From assembly GCF_014205215.1 (NCBI RefSeq), contig NZ_JACHNC010000001.1:5204501-5268500 (forward strand): a DNA stretch of 64,000 bases. Reading direction: 5' to 3'. The position numbers and the translations under genes are program-made. The notes under the pieces were generated by a model, which ran no database searches, had not been told where the DNA came from, and saw only the letters and a program-made list of their open reading frames with translations. The DNA is from Actinoplanes lobatus. GTDB taxonomy: Bacteria > Actinomycetota > Actinomycetes > Mycobacteriales > Micromonosporaceae. Position 1 is the stretch's first letter. The number at the start of each line of letters is the position of its first letter. Shown in pieces: positions 45,160 to 53,808 of the stretch.

Positions 45160-46596
45160 TCAGGCTCCCACGTTGTGCATGACGTGCTTGATGCGGGTGT
45201 AGTCCTCGAACCCGTACACCGACAGGTCCTTGCCGTGGCCGGAGTGCTTGAAACCGCCGTGCGGCATCTCGGCGACCAGCGGGATGTGGCAGTTGACCCA
45301 GACGCAGCCGAAGTCGAGCCGCTGGGTCATCCGCATGGCGGTGCCGTGGTCCTTCGTCCACACGCTGGAGGCCAGCGCGTAGTCCACGCCGTTGGCGTGG
45401 CGGACCGCCTCCTCCTCGTCGGTGAACCGCTGCACCGTGATGACCGGGCCGAACACCTCGTTCTGGATGATCTCGTCGTCCTGCCGCAGCCCGGAGACGA
45501 CGGTGGGGGAGTAGAAGAAGCCGCGGTCACCGACCCGGGCGCCGCCGGCCTGGAGCACCGCGTGCTCCGGGAGCCGTTCGATGAAGCCGGCGACCCGGGC
45601 CAGCTGGTTCGCGTTGTTGACCGGGCCGTAGAGCACGTCCTCCTGGTCCGGGGCGCCGGTCTTGATCCCGCGGGCCTGCGCGGCCAGCGCCGCCACGAAG
45701 TCGTCGTGGACGCCGGCGCCGACCAGCACCCGGGTGGCGGCGGTGCAGTCCTGCCCGGCGTTGAAGTAGCCCGCCTCGGCGATCGACGCGGCGGCCGCCT
45801 CGACGTCGGCGTCGTCGAAGACCACGACCGGGGCCTTGCCGCCCAGTTCGAGGTGGGTGCGCTTGAGGTCGGCGGCGGCGCTGCCGGCCACCTCCATGCC
45901 GGCCCGCACCGAACCGGTGATCGACACCATCTGCGGGGTCCGGTGGGTGACCAGGGCGCGGCCGGTGTCGCGGTCGCCGAGGACCACGTTGAACAGGCCG
46001 GCCGGCAGGAACTCGGCGGCGATCTCGGCCAGCATGACGCTGGTGACCGGGGTGGTGTCGGACGGCTTGAGCACCACGGCGTTGCCCGCGGCCAGCGCCG
46101 GGGCGATCTTCCACATCGCCATGAGCAGCGGGTAGTTCCACGGGGTGACCTGGGCGCAGACACCGATCGGCTCGCGCCGCACGTAGCTCTCGAAGCCGTT
46201 CATGTACTGCCCCGCGGAGCGGCCCTCCAGCACCCGGGCGGCGCCCGCGAAGAACCGCAGGTGGTCGATGGCCGGCGGCAGCTCCTCGCTGGCGGTCAGG
46301 CCGAGCGGCTTGCCGGTGTTCTTCGACTCGGCGGCGACCAGCTCGTCGGCGCGGGCCTCGATGGCGTCGGCGAACTTGAGCAGGGCGCGCTGCCGCTCGC
46401 CCGGGGTGGTGTCACGCCACGTCTCGAAGGCGGTGGCGGCGGCCCGCATGGCCCGGTCGACGTCGGCGTCGCCGGAGACCGGCGCCGAGGCGAAGACCTC
46501 TCCGGTGGACGGGTCGACGAGATCCGCGTACCGCCCCTCGGCAGGCGCGACGGCCTCGCCACCGATGAGGTTGTGCAGCACCGTCTTCGCCGTCAT
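45160..46596 (-). CDS. patD: Aminobutyraldehyde dehydrogenase (PatD-like), copy 2
   Basis: A 478-residue NAD-aldehyde dehydrogenase, same length as copy 1 at 29879-31315 and similar throughout: Glu250 in THLELGGKAP, Cys284 in NAGQDCTAATR, FFAGAARVLEGRSAGQYM and the terminal GKDLSVYGFEDYTRIKHVM. It supplies GABA to GabT directly downstream. ATG 46596 is preceded by GGAGGCGGA. An operator-like element lies 46 bp upstream. It seems to be an ancient paralogue, not a recent duplication. Confidence 0.9.
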   Translation of the reverse strand: MTAKTVLHNLIGGEAVAPAEGRYADLVDPSTGEVFASAPVSGDADVDRAMRAAATAFETWRDTTPGERQRALLKFADAIEARADELVAAESKNTGKPLGLTASEELPPAIDHLRFFAGAARVLEGRSAGQYMNGFESYVRREPIGVCAQVTPWNYPLLMAMWKIAPALAAGNAVVLKPSDTTPVTSVMLAEIAAEFLPAGLFNVVLGDRDTGRALVTHRTPQMVSITGSVRAGMEVAGSAAADLKRTHLELGGKAPVVVFDDADVEAAAASIAEAGYFNAGQDCTAATRVLVGAGVHDDFVAALAAQARGIKTGAPDQEDVLYGPVNNANQLARVAGFIERLPEHAVLQAGGARVGDRGFFYSPTVVSGLRQDDEIIQNEVFGPVITVQRFTDEEEAVRHANGVDYALASSVWTKDHGTAMRMTQRLDFGCVWVNCHIPLVAEMPHGGFKHSGHGKDLSVYGFEDYTRIKHVMHNVGA

Positions 46597-46642
46597 TCCG
46601 CCTCCAGAGCCGTGGTATCAGCGCATTCGGCCCCATCTTTTC

Positions 46643-46664
46643 CGCTGAATCCGTTGCGAACAAG
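46643..46664 (-). promoter_or_regulatory. Candidate polyamine-locus operator upstream of patD2
   Basis: On the gene strand it reads CTTGTTCGCAACGGATTCAG, closely matching the 35483-35502 site and at the same distance (46 bp) from its start codon. Confidence 0.5.
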
Positions 46665-46736
46665 AGGTTTGAGGAATATTTCCGCACCGGCCGGGGCCGG
46701 AAACCGGCCTGCCATGGAACGGTGACACACCGGCCG

Positions 46737-47942
46737 TCAGTCGCGGCGGCGAACGGCGAGAACCGCGACGTCGTCGGTCGGCGGATCGGCGATCGTGTCC
46801 GCCATGACGGTAGCGCAGACCTCCTCCGCCGTGTCGGCCCGGACGATGCGCAGCAACCGGTCCAGCCCTTCGTCGATCACCTGGACGCGCCGCTCCACGA
46901 GGCCGTCGGTGTAGCAGAGCAGCAGCGACCCGGGTGGCATCGGCACCGCGGTGCTGCGCCGCGGCCGGCCCGGGTGGGCCACCCCGAGCGGCGGGTCGAC
47001 CGGCACATCGGCCAGCACCGGCGGGCGGCCCGGCACGGCCAGGACCGGGCGCAGGTGCCCGGCCGTGGAGATCACCGCGTGGTCCCGGCCGGGACTGACC
47101 ATCGTGTAGAGGGCGGTGGTCATGCTGCCCGCCTCGAAATGCACGACCTTGCGGTCCAGCAGGGTGAGCGCCTCCGCCGGGTCGTCGCAGATCAGCGCGT
47201 ACGCCCGGAGCGCGCTGCGGATCCGCCCCATCACCACGGCCGACGCCAGCCCGTGGCCGGAGACGTCGCCGATCACCACGCCCAGCCAGCCGGACGGCAG
47301 GGGGAAGACGTCGTACCAGTCGCCGCCGATGCCGGTGGCGTGACCCGGGACGTACCGCGCGGCGAGCTCGACGCCGGGCACCTGCGGCAGCCGGGTCGGC
47401 AGCAGGCTGCGCTGGAGGGCCAGGGCGGCCGCGCGGTCCAGTTTGGCCGACCGGATCCGCCCGGCCACGGCCGCCCGGTCGGCGACCAGCTCCAGCAGCT
47501 TGACGTCGTCGTCGCCGAACTCGCGCCGGGTCAGCGAGCCGATGTGCAGCACGCCGAGCAGGTCCTCCCCGGCCAGGATCGGCACGCCCAGCAGCGACCG
47601 GACGCCCCTCTCCAGCAGGAACGGGTTGGCCACCTCGTCCGGGGTGACGTCGGTGATCCGGACCGGGCGGCGGGTCTCGGCCACCCGGCCGGCGAAACCG
47701 CGGCCCACGGCCTCCCGGAAACCGGCCCGCACCTCCTCCTCCAGACCCTTGGCCGCGGTCGCGACGAGCTGCCGGGCGTGCGGGTCCAGCAGCAGGATGG
47801 CGGCGGTGTCCACGTCCAGCAGATCGCGCACCCGGTCCAGCAGCTCGTCGAGCAGGTCGGAGGTCTCCAGACGGGACAGCGTCGCATCGGTGACCGCTTC
47901 GAGACGGCGGAGCCGCTCGTCGTCGTTGATGCGTGGGGACAC
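46737..47942 (-). CDS. GAF-domain PP2C (SpoIIE/RsbU-type) phosphatase
   Basis: A 401-residue Ser/Thr phosphatase: GAF domain (about 22-165, with FLLERGVRSLLGVPILAGEDLLGVLHIG in two parts) and a SpoIIE/PP2C domain (about 185-398) with GIGGDWYDVFPLPSG, VIGDVSGHGLASAVVMG and SLLLCYTDGLVERR. Such enzymes dephosphorylate STAS anti-anti-sigma factors in partner-switching stress pathways. It could act with an anti-sigma ATPase such as that at 14037-14426, but no gene for a STAS protein is present here. The start is GTG 47942. Confidence 0.88.
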   Translation of the reverse strand: MSPRINDDERLRRLEAVTDATLSRLETSDLLDELLDRVRDLLDVDTAAILLLDPHARQLVATAAKGLEEEVRAGFREAVGRGFAGRVAETRRPVRITDVTPDEVANPFLLERGVRSLLGVPILAGEDLLGVLHIGSLTRREFGDDDVKLLELVADRAAVAGRIRSAKLDRAAALALQRSLLPTRLPQVPGVELAARYVPGHATGIGGDWYDVFPLPSGWLGVVIGDVSGHGLASAVVMGRIRSALRAYALICDDPAEALTLLDRKVVHFEAGSMTTALYTMVSPGRDHAVISTAGHLRPVLAVPGRPPVLADVPVDPPLGVAHPGRPRRSTAVPMPPGSLLLCYTDGLVERRVQVIDEGLDRLLRIVRADTAEEVCATVMADTIADPPTDDVAVLAVRRRD

Positions 47943-47988
47943 GACAGAAGCCTAATGTGCCGCGGTCCCGCCGGAGAGCAGCCGCGTG

Positions 47989-50373
47989 TCATGAATCGGC
48001 GGGCCGCACCTCCACCCCGGTCACCAGGCGGCGGTCCGCCCCGGCCGGGCGGACCGGACCGGTCAGCTCGACGGAGCCCTCGCACGGCAGGTCGCCGGCC
48101 GACGTGCCGACGAGGATCCGCAGTTCGCCGGGCTCCACGAGGCGCCGCATGTCGCGGCCGGTGAAGGCCGTACGGTCGGTGTGGACCGCGAACGTGACGT
48201 CGGCGGCCGCGCCCGCGGCCAGTTCCACCCGCTGGAAGCCGGCCAGCTGGCGGACCGGGCGGGTCACCTGGGCGACCGGGTCGGCGAGGTAGAGCTGCAC
48301 CACCTCGGCGCCGTCGCGGTCGCCGGTGTTGCGGACCCGGACGGTCACCGTGAACCCGGCGTCGGTCGGCACCCGGGACTCGGAGATCCGCAGATCGCCC
48401 ACGGTGAACGAGGTGTACGACCGGCCGTGCCCGAACGGGAACATCGGGGTGGGATCCAGGTTGCTCACGCCGGTGTGCTCGGCCCCGAGACGCGGTTGCA
48501 GGTAGGTGCCCGGCTGGCCGCCCGGGGTGCGCGGGATCTGCACCGGCAGCCGGCCGCTGGGCTGGACCCGGCCGGACAGCACCCCGGCGATCGCGGGGCC
48601 GCCCTCCTCGCCGGGCATGAACGCCTGCACCAGGGCGGCGGCGCGGCCGTCCAGGTCGCCCAGCGCGTACGGCCTGCCGGAGACCACCACGACCACGACC
48701 GGGGTGCCGGTCGCCAGCACCGCGTCCAGCAGCTCGCCCTGCACGCCGGGCAGCCGCAGGTCGGCGGCGTCGCAGCCCTCGCCGGAGGTGCCCCGGCCGA
48801 ACAGCCCGGCCAGGTCGCCGACGAACGCCAGGCACACGTCGGCGGCCGCGGCCGCGGCCACCGCCCCGGCGAAACCGGAGCGGTCGTCGCCGTCCACGGC
48901 GCAGCCCTTCGCGTACGCGATCTCGGCGTCCGGGAACTCGGCCCGGACCGACTCGGCCGCGCTGGGCATCGCGATGCCGGCCTCGACCCCGGGGTAGCGG
49001 GGGAGCACGTGGTTGGGGAAGGCGTAGCAGCCGAGGAAGGTGCTCGCGTCGTCGGCGCACGGCCCGATCACCGCGATCCGGCCGGGCCCGGTGCGGTCCG
49101 GGCCGGTCAGCGGCAGCACGGTGCCCGGGTCGAGCAGCACGATCGAGCGTTCCGCCAGCTCTCGGGCGAGCCGCCGGTTCTCGGCGGAGTCCAGCGTCAC
49201 GGTGCCGGCGGCGGCCACCGAGGCCTCCGGCGTCCAGCCGTCGTCGAGCAGGCCGAGCTCCGCCTTCTGGGTCAAGAGGCGGCGGGCCGCGCGGTCCACC
49301 AGCTCCTCGGGCACCTCGCCCCGGCGGACCCGGGCGACCAGCTCGTCGCCGTAGCCGATGGTGTCCGGCAGCTCCACGTCGATGCCGGCGGCCAGGGCCA
49401 GGGCGCCGGCCTCTCCCGACCCGGCGGCGACCCTGTGCATGCCGGCCAGGAACGGGATCGACCAGTAGTCGGAGACGACCGTGCCGGTGAAGCCCCACTC
49501 GTCGCGCAGCAGCTCGGTGAGCAGCCACGGGTCGGCGCCGGCCGGGACGCCGTCGACGTCGGCGTACGAGTTCATCACCGAACCGGCGCCGCCGGCCCGG
49601 ATGGCCGTCTCGAACGGCGGCAGGATCACGTCCAGCAGCTCCCGGCGGCCCATCGGCACCGGGCCGTGGTTGCGGGCGCCGCGCGAGGCGGAGTAGCCGG
49701 CGAAGTGCTTCAGTGTGGCGATCACCCCGGCGCTCTGGAGGCCCCGCACGTACGCCGAGCCGACCATGGCCACCAGGTACGGGTCCTCGCCGATGGACTC
49801 CTCGACCCGGCCCCAGCGGTAGTCGCGGACCACGTCGAGGACCGGGGACAGCCCCTGGTGCACGCCGAGCGCCGCCATGTCCCGCCCGATCGCCGCGGCC
49901 ATTCGTTCGACCAGTTCCGGATCGAAGGTGGCTCCCCAGTTGATGGCCGCCGGGTACACACTGGCACCGTGCATGGTGAAACCGGTGAGGCACTCCTCAT
50001 GGACGATCGCGGGGATCCCCAGGCGGGACGACTCCATCACGATCCGCTGCTGGCGGACGAGCTCGGCGGCGCCCTCGGTGGCCGACACCGGGTAGCTGCC
50101 GTAGACCCGGGTGAGGTGGCCGAGCCCGTGCCGGCTGGCGTCCTCCAGGGCGGCGCCCGCGCCGAACTCGCTCTCCATCGGCGCGACGTCGTGCCCGTTC
50201 TCCGGCTCGGGGCCGGCCGCGCCGGTCGCCCCCTTGTCCTTGCCGAGCCAGCGGCTGCCGAGCTGCGCGACCTTCTCCTCGAGCGTCATCTCGGCGAGTA
50301 GCGCGCCGACCCGCTCGGACACCGGAAGCCCCGGGTCGCGCCACGCGGGCGGCGGCGCTTGGTCTGTGCTCAA
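47989..50373 (-). CDS. GH3 beta-xylosidase/beta-glucosidase with C-terminal Fn3-like domain
   Basis: A 794-residue cytoplasmic family 3 hydrolase without signal peptide. Barrel segments: PAIVHEECLTGFTMHGA, SPVLDVVRDYRWGRVEESIGEDPYL (two parts), LKHFAGYSASRGARNH and nucleophile Asp302 (GTVVSDYWSI). Then the alpha/beta domain (AFVGDLAGLFGRGTSGEG) and an Fn3-like end (RVRNTGDRDGAEVVQLYL). HEECLTGF is typical of actinomycete xylosidase-like GH3 enzymes such as BxlA. The initiator is TTG, with GGAGG 5 bp before it. It is divergent from an ABC importer and near a LacI regulator, so it probably splits an imported oligosaccharide such as xylobiose; substrate not proven. Confidence 0.88.
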   Translation of the reverse strand: MSTDQAPPPAWRDPGLPVSERVGALLAEMTLEEKVAQLGSRWLGKDKGATGAAGPEPENGHDVAPMESEFGAGAALEDASRHGLGHLTRVYGSYPVSATEGAAELVRQQRIVMESSRLGIPAIVHEECLTGFTMHGASVYPAAINWGATFDPELVERMAAAIGRDMAALGVHQGLSPVLDVVRDYRWGRVEESIGEDPYLVAMVGSAYVRGLQSAGVIATLKHFAGYSASRGARNHGPVPMGRRELLDVILPPFETAIRAGGAGSVMNSYADVDGVPAGADPWLLTELLRDEWGFTGTVVSDYWSIPFLAGMHRVAAGSGEAGALALAAGIDVELPDTIGYGDELVARVRRGEVPEELVDRAARRLLTQKAELGLLDDGWTPEASVAAAGTVTLDSAENRRLARELAERSIVLLDPGTVLPLTGPDRTGPGRIAVIGPCADDASTFLGCYAFPNHVLPRYPGVEAGIAMPSAAESVRAEFPDAEIAYAKGCAVDGDDRSGFAGAVAAAAAADVCLAFVGDLAGLFGRGTSGEGCDAADLRLPGVQGELLDAVLATGTPVVVVVVSGRPYALGDLDGRAAALVQAFMPGEEGGPAIAGVLSGRVQPSGRLPVQIPRTPGGQPGTYLQPRLGAEHTGVSNLDPTPMFPFGHGRSYTSFTVGDLRISESRVPTDAGFTVTVRVRNTGDRDGAEVVQLYLADPVAQVTRPVRQLAGFQRVELAAGAAADVTFAVHTDRTAFTGRDMRRLVEPGELRILVGTSAGDLPCEGSVELTGPVRPAGADRRLVTGVEVRPADS

Positions 50374-50390
50374 CGGTACCTCCGATGGTT

Positions 50391-50404
50391 TCCGAAACTT
50401 CCGA
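50391..50404 (-). promoter_or_regulatory. LacI-type operator half of the oligosaccharide divergon (GH3 side)
   Basis: TCCGAAACTTCCGA, 18 bp before the GH3 start codon, an imperfect relative of CGAAACTTTCG at 50565-50575. Confidence 0.5.
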
Positions 50405-50564
50405 GCCGCGCCAGGCCTCGGCGGCGCCTATGGAAAGGGCTCGTGAGCGGCTGCGGGATGTCGCCTACTCTCGCGCTCAGGGCACTGTTACGGCAAGGGA
50501 CTTGACACTCGTCACAGCGAAACTCTACGTTTACGAAACCTCACCTTAATTTACAGCAGTCGCG

Positions 50565-50575
50565 CGAAACTTTCG
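50565..50575. promoter_or_regulatory. LacI-type operator of the oligosaccharide divergon (transporter side)
   Basis: CGAAA-C-TTTCG, a perfect palindrome about 90 bp before the binding-protein gene. It resembles the CGAAA/TTTCG operators of LacI regulators of xylan use in Streptomyces. Related sites stand before the GH3 gene and before the lacI gene. The 291-bp divergent region has no other clear feature apart from AT-rich promoter-like stretches (50540-50560). Confidence 0.6.
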
Positions 50576-50664
50576 GAAGCTTAACCGGTTTTGAAAAGTT
50601 TGCGGCAGGACCTCGCGCGGTATCGTCAGCCGCCCCGCGGCTTCGTTCGAGTACGGAGATCAGC

Positions 50665-51975
50665 GTGAAGCGCAGGAATTTCTTGACCCTCTCTGCCGGA
50701 GCCGCCGCGGGTGCCGCGCTGGCCGCCTGTGGCAACGACGGCCCGGGTGGTAGCGAATCCGGTGGCGGCGGCTCGGCCAGCTACTGGTCGCTGAGCGGTG
50801 AGCCGGGCGAGCCCTACCGCCAGGCCTCCATCGACCGGTTCAACAAGGCGAACCCGGACTCCAAGATCACCCCGACGTTCTTCCAGAACGACGCGTACAA
50901 GGCGAAGATCAAGACCGCGCTGGGCGCCAACCAGGCCCCGACGCTGATCTGGGGCTGGGGCGGCGGTGGCCTGAAGAGCTACGTCGAGGCGGGCCAGGTC
51001 GAGGACCTGACCTCGCTCTTCGGTGACGCCACCCTCAAGGGCAAGCTGCTGCCCGGCTCGTTCGGCGCGGCCACGGTCGACGGCAAGATCTACGCGATGC
51101 CGGTCGAGACGGTCCAGCCGATCGTCCTCTACTACAACAAGAAGATCTTCGACCAGGTCGGCGTCAGCGCCCCGCAGACCTACGGCGACATCCTCGACCT
51201 GGTCCCGAAGTTCAACGCCAAGGGCATCGCGCCGTTCTCGCTCGCCGGCCAGTCCCGCTGGACCAACATGATGTGGCTCGAGTTCATGCTCGACCGCAAC
51301 GCCGGCTCCGAGGTGTTCGACAACGTCTTCGCCGGCAAGGCGGGCTCCTGGTCGGACCCGGCCGTGCTGGACATGCTGACCAAGGTCCAGGACCTGGTGA
51401 AGATGAACGCCTTCCAGAAGGGCTTCGCCTCGACCGCCGCCGACACCAACGCCGACCAGGCCCTGCTCTACACCGGCAAGGCCGCGATGATGGTGCACGG
51501 CTCCTGGTCGTACGGTATCCAGAAGGCCCAGGGCGGCAAGTTCGTCCCGGACGGCGGCCTCGGCTGGATGAACTTCCCGCCGATCGACGGCGGCAAGGGC
51601 GACCCGTCCAACACGGTCGGCAACCCCGGCCAGTACCTGTCGATCTCCTCGAAGGCAACCGCCGCCGACAAGGAGACCGCGAAGAAGTTCTTCTCCACCA
51701 CGCTCGTCGACGACGAGGAGAAGGCCGGCTGGGTCAAGTCCGGTGGCGTTCCGGTGCTGGCGAACAGCGACAGCCTCTACACCGGTGACGACGCGCAGTT
51801 CCAGAAGGACATGTCGGCGATCGCGGCCGGCGCCAAGACGTTCGCGCAGTCGTGGGACCAGGCGCTCAGCCCGACCGCGGCCGAGGTGCTGCTGGACAAC
51901 ATCGCCAAGCTGTTCCAGCTCCAGGTCACCCCGCAGCAGTGGGTCGACAACATGAACGGGGTCATCGGCAAATGA
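50665..51975 (+). CDS. Oligosaccharide-binding lipoprotein (ABC transporter)
   Basis: A 436-residue family 1 solute-binding protein. The signal MKRRNFLTLSAGAAAGAALA has twin arginines and a lipobox with Cys22, so Tat export is plausible. The mature domain has ASYWSLSGEPGEPYRQASIDRFN, TLIWGWGGGGLKSYVEAGQV, YAMPVETVQPIVLYYNKKIFDQ (two parts), MVHGSWSYGIQKAQG and GNPGQYLSISSKAT, as in carbohydrate binders of the UgpB/MsmE class. The ligand is unknown; context suggests a short beta-linked oligosaccharide. It starts the importer operon. Confidence 0.88.
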   Translation: MKRRNFLTLSAGAAAGAALAACGNDGPGGSESGGGGSASYWSLSGEPGEPYRQASIDRFNKANPDSKITPTFFQNDAYKAKIKTALGANQAPTLIWGWGGGGLKSYVEAGQVEDLTSLFGDATLKGKLLPGSFGAATVDGKIYAMPVETVQPIVLYYNKKIFDQVGVSAPQTYGDILDLVPKFNAKGIAPFSLAGQSRWTNMMWLEFMLDRNAGSEVFDNVFAGKAGSWSDPAVLDMLTKVQDLVKMNAFQKGFASTAADTNADQALLYTGKAAMMVHGSWSYGIQKAQGGKFVPDGGLGWMNFPPIDGGKGDPSNTVGNPGQYLSISSKATAADKETAKKFFSTTLVDDEEKAGWVKSGGVPVLANSDSLYTGDDAQFQKDMSAIAAGAKTFAQSWDQALSPTAAEVLLDNIAKLFQLQVTPQQWVDNMNGVIGK

Positions 51976-52901
51976 CGACGCTCGCTCCGCCCGCCGTGCG
52001 CGGTCAGGAGCCCACCAGATCACGTGGCGGGCGGAGCGGCTCCGTCCTGGTATGGATGGTCCTGCCCGCGTTCGTCATGTTCGTCTTCTTCGGCATCGTC
52101 CCGCTGCTCGGCGTGGTGCTGCTCAGCTTCGCGACGTGGAACGGCATCACGCCGACCATCCAGCTGACCGGCCTGACCAGCTGGAAAGCGGCCCTGACCA
52201 ATCCCGGGCTGGTGAACGCGCTGTGGGTCACCTTCCTGATCATGGCGCTGTCCTGGCTGGTGCAGACCCCGCTGTCGATCCTGCTCGGCACGTTCATGGC
52301 CCGGCAGAGCCGCTACCGGGGCTTCCTGGCGGTCTTCTACTTCATCCCGCTGTTGCTCAGCTCGGCGGCCATCGCGATCACCTACAAGTCGCTGCTGGAC
52401 CCGAACTTCGGGCTCGGCGCCGGCCTCGGGATCGAGGCGCTCAACCAGGACTGGCTGGGCCAGGCGAACCTCGCCATCGCCACGCTGATCTTCGTGGTGT
52501 CCTGGCAGTTCATCCCGTTCCACTCGCTGATCTACCAGGGCGCCGTCCGGCAGATCCCGCAGTCGATGTACGAGGCGGCGCAGATCGACGGCGCCGGCCG
52601 GGTCCGGCAGTTCCTCAACATCACGCTGCCGCAGCTCAAGTACACGATCATCACGTCGTCGACGCTGATGGTGGTGGGTTCGCTGACCTTCTTCGACCTG
52701 ATCTGGGTGCTGACCGCCGGCGGTCCCGGCGACGCCACCCGGGCCCTGGCCGTGCAGATGTACCAACTCGGCTTCCAGGCCAGCCTGATGGGCCCGGCCA
52801 GCGCGATCGCCGTGATCCTGGTCCTCGTCGGCATCGGCCTGTCGCTGCTGCTGCGGCGGCTCGGCGGGCGGGCCGACGAGAGTCAGATGGAAGGAGTCTG
52901 A
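51972..52901 (+). CDS. Carbohydrate ABC transporter permease (MalF/UgpA-type)
   Basis: A 309-residue permease with about six helices (LVWMVLPAFVMFVFFGIVPL first) and EAA loop YEAAQIDGAGRVRQFLNITLPQL. ATG 51972 overlaps the upstream stop (ATGA); the frame extends upstream into the binding-protein gene and is ignored. It pairs with the next permease. No dedicated ATPase is present, so a shared MsiK-type ATPase elsewhere is likely, as is usual in actinomycetes. Confidence 0.9.
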   Translation: MTTLAPPAVRGQEPTRSRGGRSGSVLVWMVLPAFVMFVFFGIVPLLGVVLLSFATWNGITPTIQLTGLTSWKAALTNPGLVNALWVTFLIMALSWLVQTPLSILLGTFMARQSRYRGFLAVFYFIPLLLSSAAIAITYKSLLDPNFGLGAGLGIEALNQDWLGQANLAIATLIFVVSWQFIPFHSLIYQGAVRQIPQSMYEAAQIDGAGRVRQFLNITLPQLKYTIITSSTLMVVGSLTFFDLIWVLTAGGPGDATRALAVQMYQLGFQASLMGPASAIAVILVLVGIGLSLLLRRLGGRADESQMEGV

Positions 52902-52902
52902 G

Positions 52903-53808
52903 GTGGCGACCATGACCCCCACCCCACCCGGTACGCGGACCGGAAAGGACCCGGCCACGGACGCGACCGGCACCCGGGCGAGCCGTAAACTGACCGAGCG
53001 CAACTGGGTCGGCGGCAGCTTCGCCTGGATCTGGCTGATCGTGGTGATGGTGCCGCTCTACTGGCTGGTGATCACCAGTTTCAAGACGCAGGCCAACTAC
53101 TTCGTCACGAACCCGCTGAAACCGCCGAGCGAGTTCACCTTCGAGAACTACCAGCTGGTGATCGAGAACGACTTCGTCCGCTATTTCGTGAACAGCGTGG
53201 TCGTCACCGTCGGCGCGGTCCTGCCGGCGACGCTGATCTCGTTCATGGCCGCCTACGCGGTGGTGCGCGGTGCGACCAGCCGGTTCCTGCGCTGGGTGAA
53301 CGGTGTCTTCCTGATGGGGCTGGCGATCCCGCTCCAGGCGGTCGTCATCCCGGTCTACCTGATCATCATCAAGATGGAGCTGTACAACACGCTCCAGGCG
53401 ATCATCCTGCCGTCCATCGCCTTCGCCATCCCGCTGTCGGTGCTGGTGCTGGCCAACTTCATCCGCGACGTCCCGAAGGAGCTCTTCGAGTCGATGCGGA
53501 TGGACGGCGCCACCGAGTGGGGAACCATGTGGCGGCTCGCCTTCCCGCTCACCCGGCCGGCGCTGGTCACCGTGGTGATCTACAACGGGGTGCTCATCTG
53601 GAACGGCTACCTGCTGCCGCTGATCCTCACCCAGAGCCCGGAGAAGGCCACGATCCCGCTGGCGCTCGCGTCCTTCCAGACGCAGTTCGGCGTGAACGTG
53701 CCGGCCGTCGCCGCGTCGGTCACGCTCACCACGGTGCCGATCGTGCTGCTCTACGCGATCGGGCGGCGCCAGCTGGTCAGCGGTCTGACCGCCGGTTTCA
53801 GCAAGTGA
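52903..53808 (+). CDS. Carbohydrate ABC transporter permease (MalG/UgpE-type)
   Basis: A 301-residue permease: N-terminal helix FAWIWLIVVMVPLYWLVITSF, EAA-type loop FESMRMDGATEWGTMWRLAFPLTRPA and terminal LLYAIGRRQLVSGLTAG, the standard end of this family. GTG 52903 follows AAGGAG; ATG 52912 is an alternative. It ends directly against the lacI gene on the other strand. Confidence 0.9.
   Translation: MATMTPTPPGTRTGKDPATDATGTRASRKLTERNWVGGSFAWIWLIVVMVPLYWLVITSFKTQANYFVTNPLKPPSEFTFENYQLVIENDFVRYFVNSVVVTVGAVLPATLISFMAAYAVVRGATSRFLRWVNGVFLMGLAIPLQAVVIPVYLIIIKMELYNTLQAIILPSIAFAIPLSVLVLANFIRDVPKELFESMRMDGATEWGTMWRLAFPLTRPALVTVVIYNGVLIWNGYLLPLILTQSPEKATIPLALASFQTQFGVNVPAVAASVTLTTVPIVLLYAIGRRQLVSGLTAGFSK

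Noticed and set aside
47531..49993. 820-codon frame on the minus strand in another phase of the GH3 gene
   Set aside because: It is a phase-shifted reading of the GH3 and PP2C genes without conserved motifs of its own.
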